A stretch of DNA of 64,000 nt from Tubulanus polymorphus. Taxonomy: Eukaryota > Nemertea > Palaeonemertea > Tubulaniformes > Tubulanidae. Where the stretch lies: positions 19,287,110 through 19,351,109 of the forward strand of contig NC_134030.1 in assembly GCF_964204645.1 (NCBI RefSeq), written 5' to 3'. Below, in pieces: positions 24,072-36,089 of the stretch. Within the stretch, counting starts at the first letter, position 1; each line of letters starts with the position of its first letter. The position numbers were made by a program, and so were the translations under genes. The notes beneath the pieces were generated by a model that was not told the origin of the DNA, did not search any database, and saw nothing but the letters and a program-made list of their open reading frames with translations.

Positions 24072-26360
24072 ATGGATCAGAAAGAGCCATCGTTTTGGAC
24101 ACGCCGCCGTCGCATTAGGCGTGAAGTTGCATCAATTGTAAATTCCTTAGAATCCAATTCTACTCAACATCAGAGTCAAATTTATTCTGTAAATACTCCC
24201 AATGATGAAAATGATGTAACTCTTGGTGCTGTATTGCCGAATTCACCTGAGTTATTGGGGGAAGTTTCAAGCTACGGACTTGGAAATTCAAGTCCCATAG
24301 CATTTGATGAACTGGATGATCAATTATCAGAAATAAGTGGTTCTTCTGCATCAATAAACACTTTGTCTTCTAACGACTGTGAAAGTTACACAGAAGAACA
24401 ACAATCACCCCAAGAGCTGTCTAAATCTCTTGCTCAATGGGCTACTGATCACAATATTACACAAGTAGCTGTAGGCGCTTTATTAAAGATTTTAAGCCCA
24501 TGTCACCCATCCTTGCCTACAGACCCCAGAACATTATTACAAACATATAATATCTCGACAGTTGATATAAGTTCAGTATCAAGTGGTCAATATTATCACC
24601 CCAAGAGCTGTCTAAATCTCTTGCTCAATGGGCTACTGATCACAATATTACACAAGTAGCTGTAGGCGCTTTATTAAAGATTTTAAGCCCATGTCACCCA
24701 TCCTTGCCTACAGACCCCAGAACATTATTACAAACATATAATATCTCGACAGTTGATATAAGTTCAGTATCAAGTGGTCAATATTATCACTTCGGGGCAC
24801 GATTAGGAATTTGTAATTGGTTAGATAAAATTGACTTTGATTTAGATGATGACCAAAAATTGTTATTACAAGTGAATATTGATGGTCTTCCGCTATTCAA
24901 AAGTTCTAACTCACAGTTTTGGCCAGTTTTATGTAAAATTACTTTACCTACAAATAATGATACCGTAAGTCAACCATTCATTGCTGGCCTATTTTACGGC
25001 CAAAAAAAGCCTTCAGACTGATTTTCTAATACCATTTGTCGATGAAATTCACCAACTTGAATCTGGTTTTAGTTACAAAGATAAAACTTATTATGTTTAT
25101 GTAGCAGCAGTTATTTGTGATGCCCCAGCTTTGGCATTTGTAAAGCATATAAAAGGGCATAGTGGTTATTCTGGTTGCAGTAAATGTACTATTCCTGGAA
25201 ACTGGAATGGAAAAATGTTGTTTACAGATTCCAATTGTCCCTTACGGAGAGATCAAGATTTCCGTCGCCAGGTTGATGCTGAACATCACCTGCACGGTGT
25301 CTCCCCATTTTTGAAATTGACCATTGACATGGTTGCTCAATTTCCTTTAGATTACATGCATCTTATATGCATTGGAGTTACAAAGAGACTACTCAAATAT
25401 TGGATTATGGGTCCATTAATGTCTCGTATGCCTAGTCGTGTAATTCAAGCTATATCATCTGAAATTCTAAATTTCAATTCATTCATCCCATCTGAATTTG
25501 CTAGGAAAGGTAGAGCTCTATCAGAAATAGCTCACTGGAAGGCCACTGAGTTTCGCCTGATTACTTTGTATACTGGAATGATTGCCTTGACTCATCTTCC
25601 TGATCAAACTTATAAAAATTTCTTAATATATTCTGTGGCAGTAAGAATACTAGCAGATACCAATCTCTGTCAGTCTCATGCAGACTATGCACACAATCTT
25701 ATTCTACTCTTTGTAGAGCATTACGAAACCATTTATGGCTCTAAAGCAATGGTTTATAATATCCATTCTTTAATCCATCTAGCTGAAGATGTTAAACGAT
25801 ATGGTTCGCTCGATGGCTATTCATGTTTTCCTTTCGAAAACTACTTAGGCCAGCTTAAACGAATGGTGCGGTCACCAGTTAATCCTTTGTCACAAGTAAT
25901 TCGTCGTTTAAAAGAAAAAAATTTGTTTTCCTCTTTTGAATCAAATACGGTTAATGTAACATCCAAACTAAAAAAGGTCCATAAAAATGGTCCTTTACTA
26001 CCACAACAGATTCCTTTCAGTTACGATATTACACAGGGTTCTGAAATTGAGATCAAAGGTCATAAATTGAAAAATTGTAAACCTGACAATTGTGTACTGA
26101 TACATGGTGAAATAGCTCTCATACGAAACATATTGAAAATCGGTGAAACATTCTCAATTGTTTATGAAACATACAGGATTAGAAGGAGTTTGTTTACTTA
26201 CCCTCTAGATTCCCAGTTGCTTGGTATATTTCGAGTAAAAACTCTAACTGGATGTATTAAGTGTTTACCTGTCAGTGCAATTACAAGGAAGTGCCTCCTT
26301 TTGCCAACAAATTCTCAGGATTATTTCATAGCCATATCATATCTCCACAATATGTTTTAG
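24072..26360 (+). pseudogene. tnp2-like transposase, frameshifted
   Basis: Reads MDQKEPSFWTRRRRIRREV, then an acidic linker, then the core: LLLQVNIDGLPLFKSSNSQF (a catalytic-Asp-type DGLPLFKSS motif), a Cys pair (GCSKC), LDYMHLICIGVTKRLL, HSLIHLAEDV and FPFENYLGQLKR near the C-terminus. This order matches animal tnp2/EnSpm-type transposases (RNase H fold, often with DUF4218-like tails). Two lesions break it. A perfect 191-bp tandem duplication (24405-24595 and 24596-24786) shifts the frame, and a further frameshift near 25010, after a run of seven A, puts the last 450 or so residues back into the first frame. No active enzyme is expected from this copy. Confidence 0.85.
24405..24786 (+). repeat. 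Perfect 191-bp tandem duplication inside transposase
   Basis: Bases 24405-24595 are repeated without visible change at 24596-24786, starting tcaccccaagagctg. The length is not a multiple of three, so the reading frame is lost. It is either a very young duplication or an assembly artefact. Confidence 0.95.
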
Positions 26361-26989
26361 TTTTATGTAAAGCTCCATGGTTTTTGAAAATGATAAATTT
26401 TGCTGCCAGTCAAGTCAATAAACCATTTACTATCGCTGAACGTTGAAAAGATTCTTTGATTTAATACGATCATTTTAGTAACTTACGTAGAATGAATAAT
26501 CTAAAAAAGGTATCATCAAATTCTTTGTAACAATAGGACTCAGCATGTCCAGCTATATGGCGTCATTAGACAGTAGTACTTTTTACGTTAAAATTTGTTC
26601 AGATTCCACTTAGTTATATTTAATTTCCATTCCTTTGGACCGGACAGCTTTTGATTTATTCTTTTTTCCATATCTTATTTGGAAAGGGATAAGATAGAGT
26701 TAATTACATTGAAACTGAGAGAAATGACCAGCGTAGTCTACTGGTAATCCAGGCTTTTTTATGAAAATATTGGCACAGTGTAGTAGTGTCTGCTAGTCCT
26801 CATTGATTGTATGGCAAAATGAGTATTATTAGATTTTCCACAACCACTGTTCATTTCATTTCTATATTTACACAGAACTTCTATACATGAAAAAGATGTA
26901 ACATTTTTTTCAGTGAGATGTTTGATTTTGTATATTCCACCTAACCCATAATGAAATAATTGATCAGGTTTTGTTCAGATTATCAGAAA

Positions 26990-28495
26990 ATGGAGAATAA
27001 ATACAGCGTTGTTGAATTTACGTCGGAGGCAACAGTTGATATCGTCCCCACCAAATGGGTATTTGATGGAAAAACCAAGTGCTTTTGGCCACCTTCTGGT
27101 ACCAATAAATCGGTGTCTCAAATGGTGAAAGACTGCGATTTTGCGAATATTAGATCCTGGAATGTGTTTAATGTAAGAGCGCTGGGCGTGACTGGTGAGT
27201 AAAGCAAGATTAGGGATTAGTGAAATGTTTAGTGACGTATTTACTCTGATGCTAGAGTAATTTCCTCAATGTATTGTATTGTTTTTGGTTTGCAGGTGAC
27301 TATGGAAAGGCCAGGAAAATGGTGCTAAAAGCCGAAAATCAATCGGATGTCTACAGCACAGACATTGATGCTCCCCCAAAAAAGCGCAGCAGAAGGTATT
27401 TTCAATTTTTCAAAATGATGTGAATCAAATTCTACTAATCTAACATTTATATGATAGTTCACATATTATTTTTCTCATCATAGAGGGTAATTAACTTAAT
27501 ATTCATTTCAGACCTAATCCTAGAGTTTTTTCGGACTCAGAATCCAGTGCCGGTGATGAATCCCCAGTCGTGTCACCTAGAGTTGATTCACCGCGTGTTG
27601 AGCCATCAACCTCAACACCTAGAAATCGCCCCTCTTTACCACGCCTTCCATGACCCCCTACTTCATTAAATCTTTGTCGTTGATACCAGTACAAGTTCTG
27701 TATCAGTTGGTAAGTATGCAGATAATTTCTCATTTGACTGATCAAACTCCGATCAAATCCATTACATTTTTACAAATACTTATTTCTTTTAGAAAGGAAA
27801 CTTGATAAAATTTTGGAGCTTTTGGTCGAAGTAAAATCAGAACAAAAGCGCCAAAGTAAGGCACTCGCTAGGCTGACAAAACAGGACCGAACGGAAGTAG
27901 CCAAATTACCGGACGACATATATCTACCTCTTGATGAGAAAACGCAATTCGATAGGCTTGAGGGGAGACTTGGCGACCAGGTTATCAGAGAAGGGCTGGT
28001 AAGTGATTATTATCATAAAATTCAAGGTTCTGTATTAACGTTGGAGCTGCTTAGAAATGAAGAAATAAACCTATGTGTAAACCAATCTTTTTATGTTCTA
28101 GATAGGGTACCTTAGTTTGTATTCTGCGCAAACGACTAAAGATTCCACAAAGTCAATTATGAAGACCCTGCTTTCCAACAAACTAGCAGCAGAATTCAAC
28201 TGGCTGGGGAAAGCTCCGAAAACAGCCTTTAACTCGACAAGGCTTTCCAAGGTCATTATAGGTATGTAGTTCTGTTTTTCCCGATTCTTTTATTCATATA
28301 TTTTATTGAACAGATGTATGAACAAAATTTCTTTCGATTCAGATACAGTACAGCGCGGTGGAAACCAGCACACCAGGATCGATATCGAGCGCACAATGAA
28401 GGACTGGCTGAGATACGCCCCAGACCGCGTAAAGGCGAGCGCCAAAAGAAACAACGCACTGCAGGAGATCGACATCAATAATTAGATTTAGTATG
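26990..28495 (+). CDS. DUF4806-domain protein, transposon-borne
   Basis: Six exons can be placed: 26990-27194, 27296-27395, 27512 to about 27715, 27793-27998, 28102-28261 and 28343-28495, with consistent phases except in exon 3. Exon 1 starts MENKYSVVEFTSE and holds a tryptophan-rich N-terminal module (TKWVFDGKTKCFWPP). A basic stretch (PPKKRSRR) suits nuclear import. Exons 4-6 encode the DUF4806 domain: a coiled-coil-like lead (KILELLVEVKSEQKRQ), LPLDEKTQFDRLEGRL, a LLSNKLAAEFNWLGKAPKTAF segment and DWLRYAP. DUF4806 genes commonly accompany such transposases; the role is probably DNA binding or accessory. In exon 3 a TGA follows RPSLPRLP near 27650 and the frame must shift to reach the donor at about 27715, so this copy may be broken. 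Confidence 0.75.
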
Positions 28496-28875
28496 TTACA
28501 TATAAGAGAGAAAACACCACGAAAAAGCTCATTTTCAAATAATTAAATTTCATAAATTTATTCATCACGAAACATTTCTGGAACATTAACACGGCTCATA
28601 GTTCATGCTTAACGTCTTTAGATAATTCTAACTCAGTGTTTAAATCAAATTCTATTCGGTAATTTTATAAATAAACTCAACTTGAGGTAATCAATAGTCA
28701 TGTACATAATCTGAATACATGTATTAGTATGAATTCAGCCGCATTCTAATCTGACAAGGGAAAAAATGTTCCAGAAAACATCTGTTATTAATCAACCTAT
28801 ATACTTATTTAAAAATGAAATCTTATGTGGTGTTTTGCCTTTATGAGTTTATGATTTTTTAAACTCTCTACCAAC

Positions 28876-29155
28876 AATTTCAAAAGAGACTACATTTTTG
28901 TTTAATTCTATTTAAAACTGTTTCAAGATCTGTTTTAAATGTTGACGTTTCGCTTGAAAACTAGCTAGCAAATTTCAAAAGAGACTACATTTTTGTTTAA
29001 TTCTGCTTAAATCCGTTTCAAAATCTGTTTTGAATGTCGACGTTTTCTTGAAAACTAGCTAGCAAATTTCAAAAGAGACTACTTTTTGGTTTAATTCTGC
29101 TTGAGGTTTCAGGATCTGTTTTAAATGTTGACGTTTTCTTGAAAACTAAGCTAGT
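28876..29155. repeat. Three tandem copies of a ~95-bp unit inside the transposon
   Basis: Units begin aatttcaaaagagactac at 28876, 28971 and 29065 and share tgttgacgtttt...cttgaaaactagctag. They are diverged at several positions. They lie in the non-coding 3' part of the transposon. Confidence 0.85.
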
Positions 29156-30450
29156 ATTCTCGATGTATATGTAGTTGAAAGGTTTTCTTTTATCTACAGT
29201 TGTATTCTATGAATTTCAACCAGTTATAATGATCATTTGATCGGACCAATCAGGATGTTTCTTCGATTTAACCCGTAGAACATTTGTCATTTTCATATCT
29301 AATTAACGTCAGGTTAGTAGACTACGCTTTAAATCAAATCTTTCAGGACCGCCATTTTGTTGTCAGACGAATGCCAAGTCACCATAAATGTTGAATTAAT
29401 ATTTGTACATGTATTGCTTCTGAAAGTATTGTAAATTAGTCCGACTAATTCGGTTCTCCGAGTTCTTTGATTCAAGATACGTGGAGTTAACAGTAGAATT
29501 GAAATCCATAAATGTCATCTCCTTTTTGGGCATAAGTAACTTGGGAGTTTGATTAATATACCAAAGTAATTCTGATAATAGGACTAATCAATTTTTGTTC
29601 GGAATGTGGAATTTCTCGCATAATTTGACTGATGAAGGAGCAAATATGTAGTAAAGTCTTTAAAAAATAATGTTGTGAATAAAATATTATGTATAAACTG
29701 AGTCAATATATTTATGTACAGTTTATGAAATTGAAGACGTAGCTTACAAGAGAGCAGGGTTTAGATTTAAGTGAATAAAAAATTTGTTATTTTTTTAGAT
29801 ACTTTGAAAAGAGTAGAGGTTAGTACAACAATTTTTAACCTTGTAACGTATGTATAATCTAAAGAGATATTCATTTTAAAATAACTGTAACTGTAAAGCT
29901 GTAAGCTGTATCGAAATGTAAATGGCTAAGTATCGAAAAATCAGCAATAATTCTATAACTGTAGAATCCATGTACACGAATATGTTCACTTTTTGATGAC
30001 GGGATTATTTCTTATTCCATCGCCTTAATTGTTTGTAAAAAAAAATAAAATGTGCTATTAAGCCTACGATTTACCTTAATTCACCATAAGATTCTTTTCA
30101 GTAGTTTTTAATGAGTGGGCTCAATTACTGAGGATTCACACCTTTTAAGGATTTTGTTTGGATAAGTGGAATCAATAAATCAATGGTTGCAAATGGAACG
30201 TCGGAATGATGTCATATTTTCATCAATTAAATGATTTAAAAAGGGACATCAAAATGACGTATTTCTGATCATCAAAATCAATGTCATATTGACATCATTT
30301 TGGATCAGAAAGACGTCAGAATAACATCATGATATGACATTAATATGACATCATTCCTATGAGCAACTCTGATATCAATTTGACATGCCATCCTGACATC
30401 AAGGTATGACGTAATTATGATGTCATTCTGACATCACAGCGCTACTTGGG

Positions 30451-31056
30451 ACCCAGTGCAAAATATGTTTTCCCCCGATGGGTGTTGAATATTCACATTG
30501 TTTCATCAACACCCTAGGTAATGTTTCTTTGTATCCTTTTTTGATCAGTGATACTCTATGAGCGGGAATGATTGTATATGATCTCTGACCAATTGTCTTC
30601 TCTCCTCTGGTGTACCATTCCATGGTTCATGCTTTCCCCTTTTGCCACAGCTTTTATACATTCTTACATCTTTGTTATAAAGCATGGTCAATAGATTTCT
30701 TTCTCAAAATGCATAGCCAGAAAATGTCAGTCCCTGAAAATGATTTGCAAATATACTGCAGCGTTACTTGGTTTCACACAGGTATCTTATATATACTGGT
30801 ATATTATATCTAACAACTATAGATTAAACGATTCGTCACTGTTTACTGAACGTACTGTCTGACACACATTTGTATTTTGCATGCATAATGTGTACGGACC
30901 TATTCATACTCGAAACATTAAGTTATTTTTATGATCTCTATACCAGGCCTTCGTAATGTAGACAGAAACACAGCTGCGACACGTACATAGTGCGTTGTAT
31001 TCTGCATTGCGGCTGATAGTATACGGATACACGAAGCATATACAACACGGCCTAGA
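30451..31056. other. Spacer upstream of methyltransferase gene
   Basis: Non-coding sequence between the transposon end and the methyltransferase ATG, presumably containing its promoter. No clear TATA box or other element could be assigned. Confidence 0.4.
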
Positions 31057-31773
31057 ATGGAAGCGCAAATGAAGATATTCGAAGACGTTAAAGACGGTTT
31101 ATCGAAGCGACAGCAGATTTTAACCGAGACCGGGGGACAGGCTGAGGTTACATTTTGTGAGAATAATTTCACGAACTTTGAAGGTGTTTTGTTCCTGGAT
31201 GGATGCGAGGGATTTGTAAAAAATCTACCGGCAGCAAATCGAAATGATGCTAAATTCCTAGAAATAGGATGCGGAACCGGTTGTATGAGCGTGATTTACT
31301 ATCTACGCAATAAAGCAAATTTGAGCTATGTTTTGGCTACCGATATTAATCATCGAGCTCTGGACAACACCAGTTACAACTTCAACCGTTACAACGTCCC
31401 TGGAGAGGTAAGATACTCCGATGTATTCGACAGCGTTGCCGAAGATGAGAAATTCGATTTGATTTTCTGGAATTTTCCGTTCGTGTATCTACCTACCGAT
31501 GCTGAGGTCGTCAGTACGTTTACGGTGCTAGATTTGAGTATGGTCGACGCTGGTTACGAAGCAGCGGGGCGGTTCATGGCTGGTGCACATAGACACCTTC
31601 GTCCCGGGGGCAAAGCTATCCTTGCTTTTAGTCGTACACTTGGACGCCCCGATATACTGGAAAACGTGGCCAAGAAAGAGAACCGACGTTTGGAATTTAT
31701 TTGGAGTGAAAACACTGTCCAGAGCGGATCCACAGAAATATTTGATTTGGTTCAAGTGATTGCTATGGATTAA
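31057..31773 (+). CDS. HemK/PrmC-like class I SAM-dependent methyltransferase, intronless
   Basis: A single open exon of 238 residues starting MEAQMKIFED. Motif I (FLEIGCGTG, residues 67-75) and the following acidic residue in ATDINHRALD (D96) form the SAM pocket of a Rossmann-fold methyltransferase. NFPF at 139-142 stands where HemK/PrmC enzymes have NPPY and N6-adenine methylases DPPY. LRPGGKAILAFS near residue 180 is the post-motif strand. The first 60 residues resemble the small-methyltransferase arrangement, and there is no transmembrane or signal segment, so it is probably cytosolic. The substrate is unknown; the changed NPPY motif argues against simple PrmC function. The lack of introns beside intron-rich neighbours suggests a retrocopy or ancient transfer. 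A second Met at residue 5 could also start translation. Confidence 0.85.
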   Translation: MEAQMKIFEDVKDGLSKRQQILTETGGQAEVTFCENNFTNFEGVLFLDGCEGFVKNLPAANRNDAKFLEIGCGTGCMSVIYYLRNKANLSYVLATDINHRALDNTSYNFNRYNVPGEVRYSDVFDSVAEDEKFDLIFWNFPFVYLPTDAEVVSTFTVLDLSMVDAGYEAAGRFMAGAHRHLRPGGKAILAFSRTLGRPDILENVAKKENRRLEFIWSENTVQSGSTEIFDLVQVIAMD

Positions 31774-33102
31774 TGATAACTAACTGACGCAGCTTGACGG
31801 CTGGCCCTCCATGTTTTATGAATGGATTTATTTCAATGTCGGAATATGATTTCAATATATGCGTATATGGATAAATTCTTAATGAAACTGTATGCACTTT
31901 AAGGGTTTCTCGTTGTGCTGGGCTTCGATAGCGGATTGGATCGGTGGATATTATGATATTGATAATAATCATAGTATGATATTGATAATAATCATAGTAA
32001 TCATGATGATTATCATAATTATTAGATTATCATTATCATGATCATAATAAATCAACAGAATTACGAGTAGTTTTACTGTGAAGTGCAGAAAACCCTGATA
32101 AATATGGCTGCAAAGCAGTGATAACGGATTTCCTGCGTTGCTGGTTTAAGTAGCCATGAAATCGATAACAGGCAAAACAAGTTGTTCGAAGACGTTTGTT
32201 TAATTTGTTTATTTTTGTCGCTGAATGGTTTCTATTAATGCAATGTATGGGTACTACAATTTCAACGTAACTGTGATGGTTAATTAACAATTTATTGATC
32301 ATCGGTTGAAGTCAGTGATGTGAAAATAAGATGATCAGTAAAAACCCTTGGAACATAGAAGCAAATGATGTAATCGAATTTATTGAATCAACTCCATTGC
32401 CACATTTGACAGGTTATTTGTTATGAAATGTGTCCGCCAAATGTTTTTCTTTTCGGTTGTTCATGACCTAGAAATTGTAAAAATGGAAAAAAACGAATAC
32501 GAATGCAGAATGTAATTTGAACAGAAAATGCCTCCCCATTTCTATTCTGAAACAATGTGTCGACTTAAATGAATCCATGGATACATCTAAAGGCCTAGCT
32601 GGTTATCGCTAGAAATTTTGGTTGAAAGGTACCTATTCAAATGAATTTTAAATTAGATATGTCCCAATTTGTCGTCCCGTTCGTATCGCGCCTGGGATCT
32701 ATCTATGTTTGTTACGTCTGACGTCACCGGCAGCTGGTGAGACCCACACCAACACCTGCCAGCCAATCAACTTTATTAATTCAGATACTACTAAACCTTG
32801 CTGTGAAAAAGCTAGGTACGTAGTGTGTCTATCTGGACTTTTGGGCAAAAATATTCGACGTTAACTACGTTTCTTAAAAGCTTTATTTGGTATGTATCAA
32901 TTACATATTTACTTTAAGCAACGCACCTACAATGATTTGCCTACAACGTTTATTTATTAAACCAAATCGCCAACGCGAGTACCCAACGCGACCAAATCGC
33001 TCATCGAAGCGCTTTGATTCGATTTGCTACGACAGTGTAGCGTTTGGCGATGAATTAAAAACAAAATGGCGGCGTTTTCATCGACTTTTTCGGCTAAATA
33101 AA
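31774..33102. other. Intergenic with AT-rich palindromic tract
   Basis: At 31950-32050 the sequence is a simple-sequence palindrome of gataat/attatc words, containing a perfect 22-bp-period pair (gatattgataataatcat...) followed by its inverted form. The rest, to 33102, shows no gene. Confidence 0.5.
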
Positions 33103-33293
33103 TTACACCTTGTTTCTCCACAGCGGCCGGTCACTTTTGTAAACTACAATAGAATTTGTAATAAATTAATTTCTATAGCTTTCGTGTCTGTTACGGCTAG
33201 CCTGATGATGATTTTTTAAAACAGATGTATAGGGTAGATTGGCGGCCGGCCAGCTAAACTTTTAAGCCCAACAGATGGAGAAACAAGGTATCA
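33103..33293. mobile_element. MITE, ~190 bp (gataccttgtttctcc family)
   Basis: Ends resemble the perfect termini of the copy at 45298-45491: caccttgtttctcca at the left and tggagaaacaaggtatca at the right. The interior shares ttttgtaaa, atttctatag, gtctgttacgg and tgtatagggtagat with that copy. Non-coding. Confidence 0.8.
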
Positions 33294-33364
33294 CTTAGTT
33301 TAGCAATTTATGAGTCTAGGGCCGAGTAAATGTCGAACATCGTCGAGTTCAGTTCATCGAACTT

Positions 33365-33583
33365 TTAAAATCTATTGTAAATCGTCGTCAATATAGCTAG
33401 GAAGACCGCGACAATTCCGGAGGCTTTTAGTGCAAAACACCCGCTGTTACGTCCGTCTGTATAACAGCAACTGCTTGTGAATCCGAACTACCCTACGACT
33501 CGATCCATTACTGATGTACCTCCTTCCTTCGTCAAGCAGCCCAATAGTTTCTCCTCTAAAGGCCAAAGCTTGAAATGATAGTA
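33365..33583 (-). pseudogene. Ly6/uPAR terminal exon, broken
   Basis: Minus-strand homologue of the last exon of the intact Ly6 gene at 41346-43265, with the same acceptor context (aatgaaatttcag-like just upstream at 33584) and the same C-terminal GPI-signal residues (FALKASGIVAVF...). It contains one in-frame TAG about 32 codons in, and the last structural cysteine of the CCxxDxCN motif has become Arg (CCYTDGRN). The frame is otherwise kept. No matching upstream exons were recognised, so it is a partial or dead copy. Confidence 0.8.
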
Positions 33584-35060
33584 CTGAAATGAAATATCCG
33601 TGATGTAGTATTCATCGTCCATGTTTTACTGTGAGACCTGAATCCTGGCTAAATTCCACGCACGTCATTCCCGACGTATCAAGTAACACTAAAAAATTTG
33701 ATCAGACAAACCAGGATCGTGTACTTTTATGAGAATAAAAAAAATTCTCAAAGGTTCCTGAGATAATTAATCTAAAGTTCACACTTTAGGGATACACTGT
33801 CCATATAATCGTCGAGATCCGTCATTAGTTGATCATCGTTTTGCTTTCAGAATTCAAGTCATTTAAGAGTAGGATAGTATTTCATAATCCTGCGAGTGAT
33901 TCGCATACTGTATTTGAATAGATACTTTATACATTGTTAAGAACGTTTGCATTTTATTTTTCCATCCCTGTTTCTATGGTCGAAACCAAAAAGCAATCAT
34001 CTACCCTGATCACAACTGAAGAGACGAGGGATTCTATTCATTCATACTTTGTTTTTGTCAAATGAAACGAATGCCGTTTGTCGTTACATTAAAGAAGATA
34101 TCTCCGACTGATTTGGATTTTCACTTGTCTGTAATAAGTAACAGGGAGACGTTACTCAAGTACTCGCCAGGCAGGCGTCGAACCAATCAGTGCAGCTTCT
34201 TAAGGTGGGGTATTTACAGGACTTTGTGTCGATACATGAGTAGCATTTCAATGTATTAGTAACTGAAATTGAAACGCGAATTGCCATTCACTATGATTAC
34301 ATATATGATAAACTTCTAACGTAGCAATACGCAGTATCGCTTGGCAATTGATGGGATGGAAGAATGAACGAGGTTTAGGCAAGCTTGGATCCAGGAGGGA
34401 GTTCAGGAGTTCAACCAAGCCCCTTTCTGACCAAGTACCCTTTTGAAAATCACACGTGAGACATTTCACCCGACATTGATCTTTTTCAAAATAGCCCTGT
34501 ATTTCTAAAAGCAGTGTTATGCACTAATGCATAAATGTACCTAAATTCCCAAATAATTCGGATGGAGGTCCCCGCGCTCGCCGGGATGCCCGCCAGAAGT
34601 AATGACCCTTGTCATTTGAAGAAATTAAGAGCTTAGTTTCCAATCATTTCTTTCCTTATTTGTCAAGTTTTGCACAAGATGGCTTTAAGACAAAGCCGTT
34701 GTGGCTCTGAAGAACCGGTATCTTACCTTAGTATACATATAGCAGTACTGCACATGTATAAACACACGCCAACAGTTAAATACGGATACATGCGTAGTTA
34801 GTTAATTCCTGGGCCCAAGTATAGTATACGACGAAATAGTGAAATGCGCAAGTTGAATACGTAGTGATTCGGTCCTGTATTATTCGATCTCAGATCAACA
34901 GGTCTACACGTCGATTTTAGCCAATAACCGAAAATACAATGTAGACCTGTTAACCTGTTTACAATTCCAGCACAAAAAAAAAAATATTAAAAAGAAAATA
35001 AATGGAAAGATGGCGACAATATTTTAACACAATTGTTTCGTTTATTCAAAATAATGTTTA
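33584..35060. other. Intergenic; short inverted repeat near 34900
   Basis: No gene recognised. At 34897-34950 a 12-bp word, aacaggtctaca, faces its reverse complement tgtagacctgtt across about 30 bp, just outside the Merlin transposase; it could belong to that element's end, but no opposite end was found. Confidence 0.4.
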
Positions 35061-35889
35061 TTACACAGGGTACTGGCTTGCAATATCCTCAAGCAGCTTG
35101 TAATAAACATCACCATTTTTGGAACCAAAACGATAACGGTACATATACTCGTCTAAGTATAAAGGTAGCTGACTGGACAAACAACCATGGCGCTGTTTGA
35201 TTTTCCCCTGAACATGGCCCCAAATTCCTTCTATAGTATTGGTACTTACGCCCTCAACACTTTTGAATTCCTTGGAGTGATTCACTGTACCATGCTTGTA
35301 TCCTAGTTTCTGGAGGCTATTACACGAAGACCACATATCAGAGAACACAGTAGACGAAGACCACATATCAGAGAACACAGTAGCCCCACTTTTAACCACT
35401 TCATTAATAATGGGCAGTAGCGTATTTGCGGAACGCGATGATACGATGCGCAATTCCAAATTACGAGTACCTCGCTGACACAAGCCAAACACCCAATTTC
35501 GTTGTTTTCCAGTTCCCCGACGATACTTGGCTTTCTTCCCAAATAGGCTTTCGTCTATTTCTACAATACCATCTGAACAATCACCATTCATCTCAACTGG
35601 GTTTTTTTATAAGAGCAGCGGACATAATCTCCTGTAAAAAATGGTAGTGGTCCATCACAGTCTTTTTACCAATGTCGGGATCCTCTTTCATCATTTCGGA
35701 TTGTTGCAAGTCGATACCAAATGCGTAGATTATAAACACCAGGGTTTCCAATTTTAATTTTGACTTGGAGATTATAATTGGCGGCTTCAGTGTATGCGAG
35801 TTCACCTGTTTACCTCGCGTTGAAACCCTATTTGGCGTATCGCTGTAAACCTGTTCAACTCTTGTGTTCACTATTTCCCTGCCCCTCAT
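35061..35889 (-). pseudogene. Merlin (IS1595/ISXO2-type) transposase, frameshifted
   Basis: The C-terminal part (35061-35591) contains VEIDESLFGKKAKYRRG with the first catalytic Asp, VFSDMWSS with the second, and HSKEFKSVEGVSTNTIEGIW with the terminal Glu region, the order of the IS1595/Merlin DDE domain. The N-terminal helical part (35593-35889, LKLETLVFIIYAFGIDLQQS) is in another frame; the shift lies at a run of seven T on the plus strand near 35610. A 30-bp in-frame tandem repeat at about 35325-35384 duplicates the FSDMWSS segment, giving two copies of the second catalytic motif. The N-terminal zinc-ribbon part is missing. Terminal inverted repeats were not identified. Confidence 0.8.
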
Positions 35890-36089
35890 CAGTGTCTTTT
35901 CGTATTCAAGTATTTTTAAGATTTCCGCGTTGCTCAGTGTCTAATGACGATCTACGTGTTTTCCTACACGAGCGAGCGAAGACCCAAAAACCCGAAATTG
36001 ATGAATTATCAATTCATTGCGCTCAAGCATATTTGAGAAATTTCTTTACTGCTTGTTTTCCCTTGGAAATGCGATTTAATACTTAAGGG

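Larger units (their letters stand above)
23092..30450 (+). mobile_element. EnSpm/CACTA-like (tnp2) DNA transposon, 7.36 kb
   Basis: The element begins cccaagtagc (23092-23101) and ends with its exact reverse complement gctacttggg (30441-30450). An ac dinucleotide flanks both ends, which may be a target duplication or chance. Both ends are packed with short direct and inverted words of the type gatgtcat/tgacatc (23108-23190, 23340-23390, 30205-30440), the subterminal repeats typical of CACTA-type elements. Inside are a tnp2-like transposase and a DUF4806 protein gene, both on the plus strand. A TATA-like tatataagc at about 23945 precedes the transposase ATG. Confidence 0.85.

Noticed and set aside
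34248-34469. Minus-strand KCLTC segment as a possible Ly6 first-half exon for the pseudo-exon at 33365
   Set aside because: Cysteine spacing beyond the first pair does not fit Ly6, and no acceptor/donor pair in the right phase was found.
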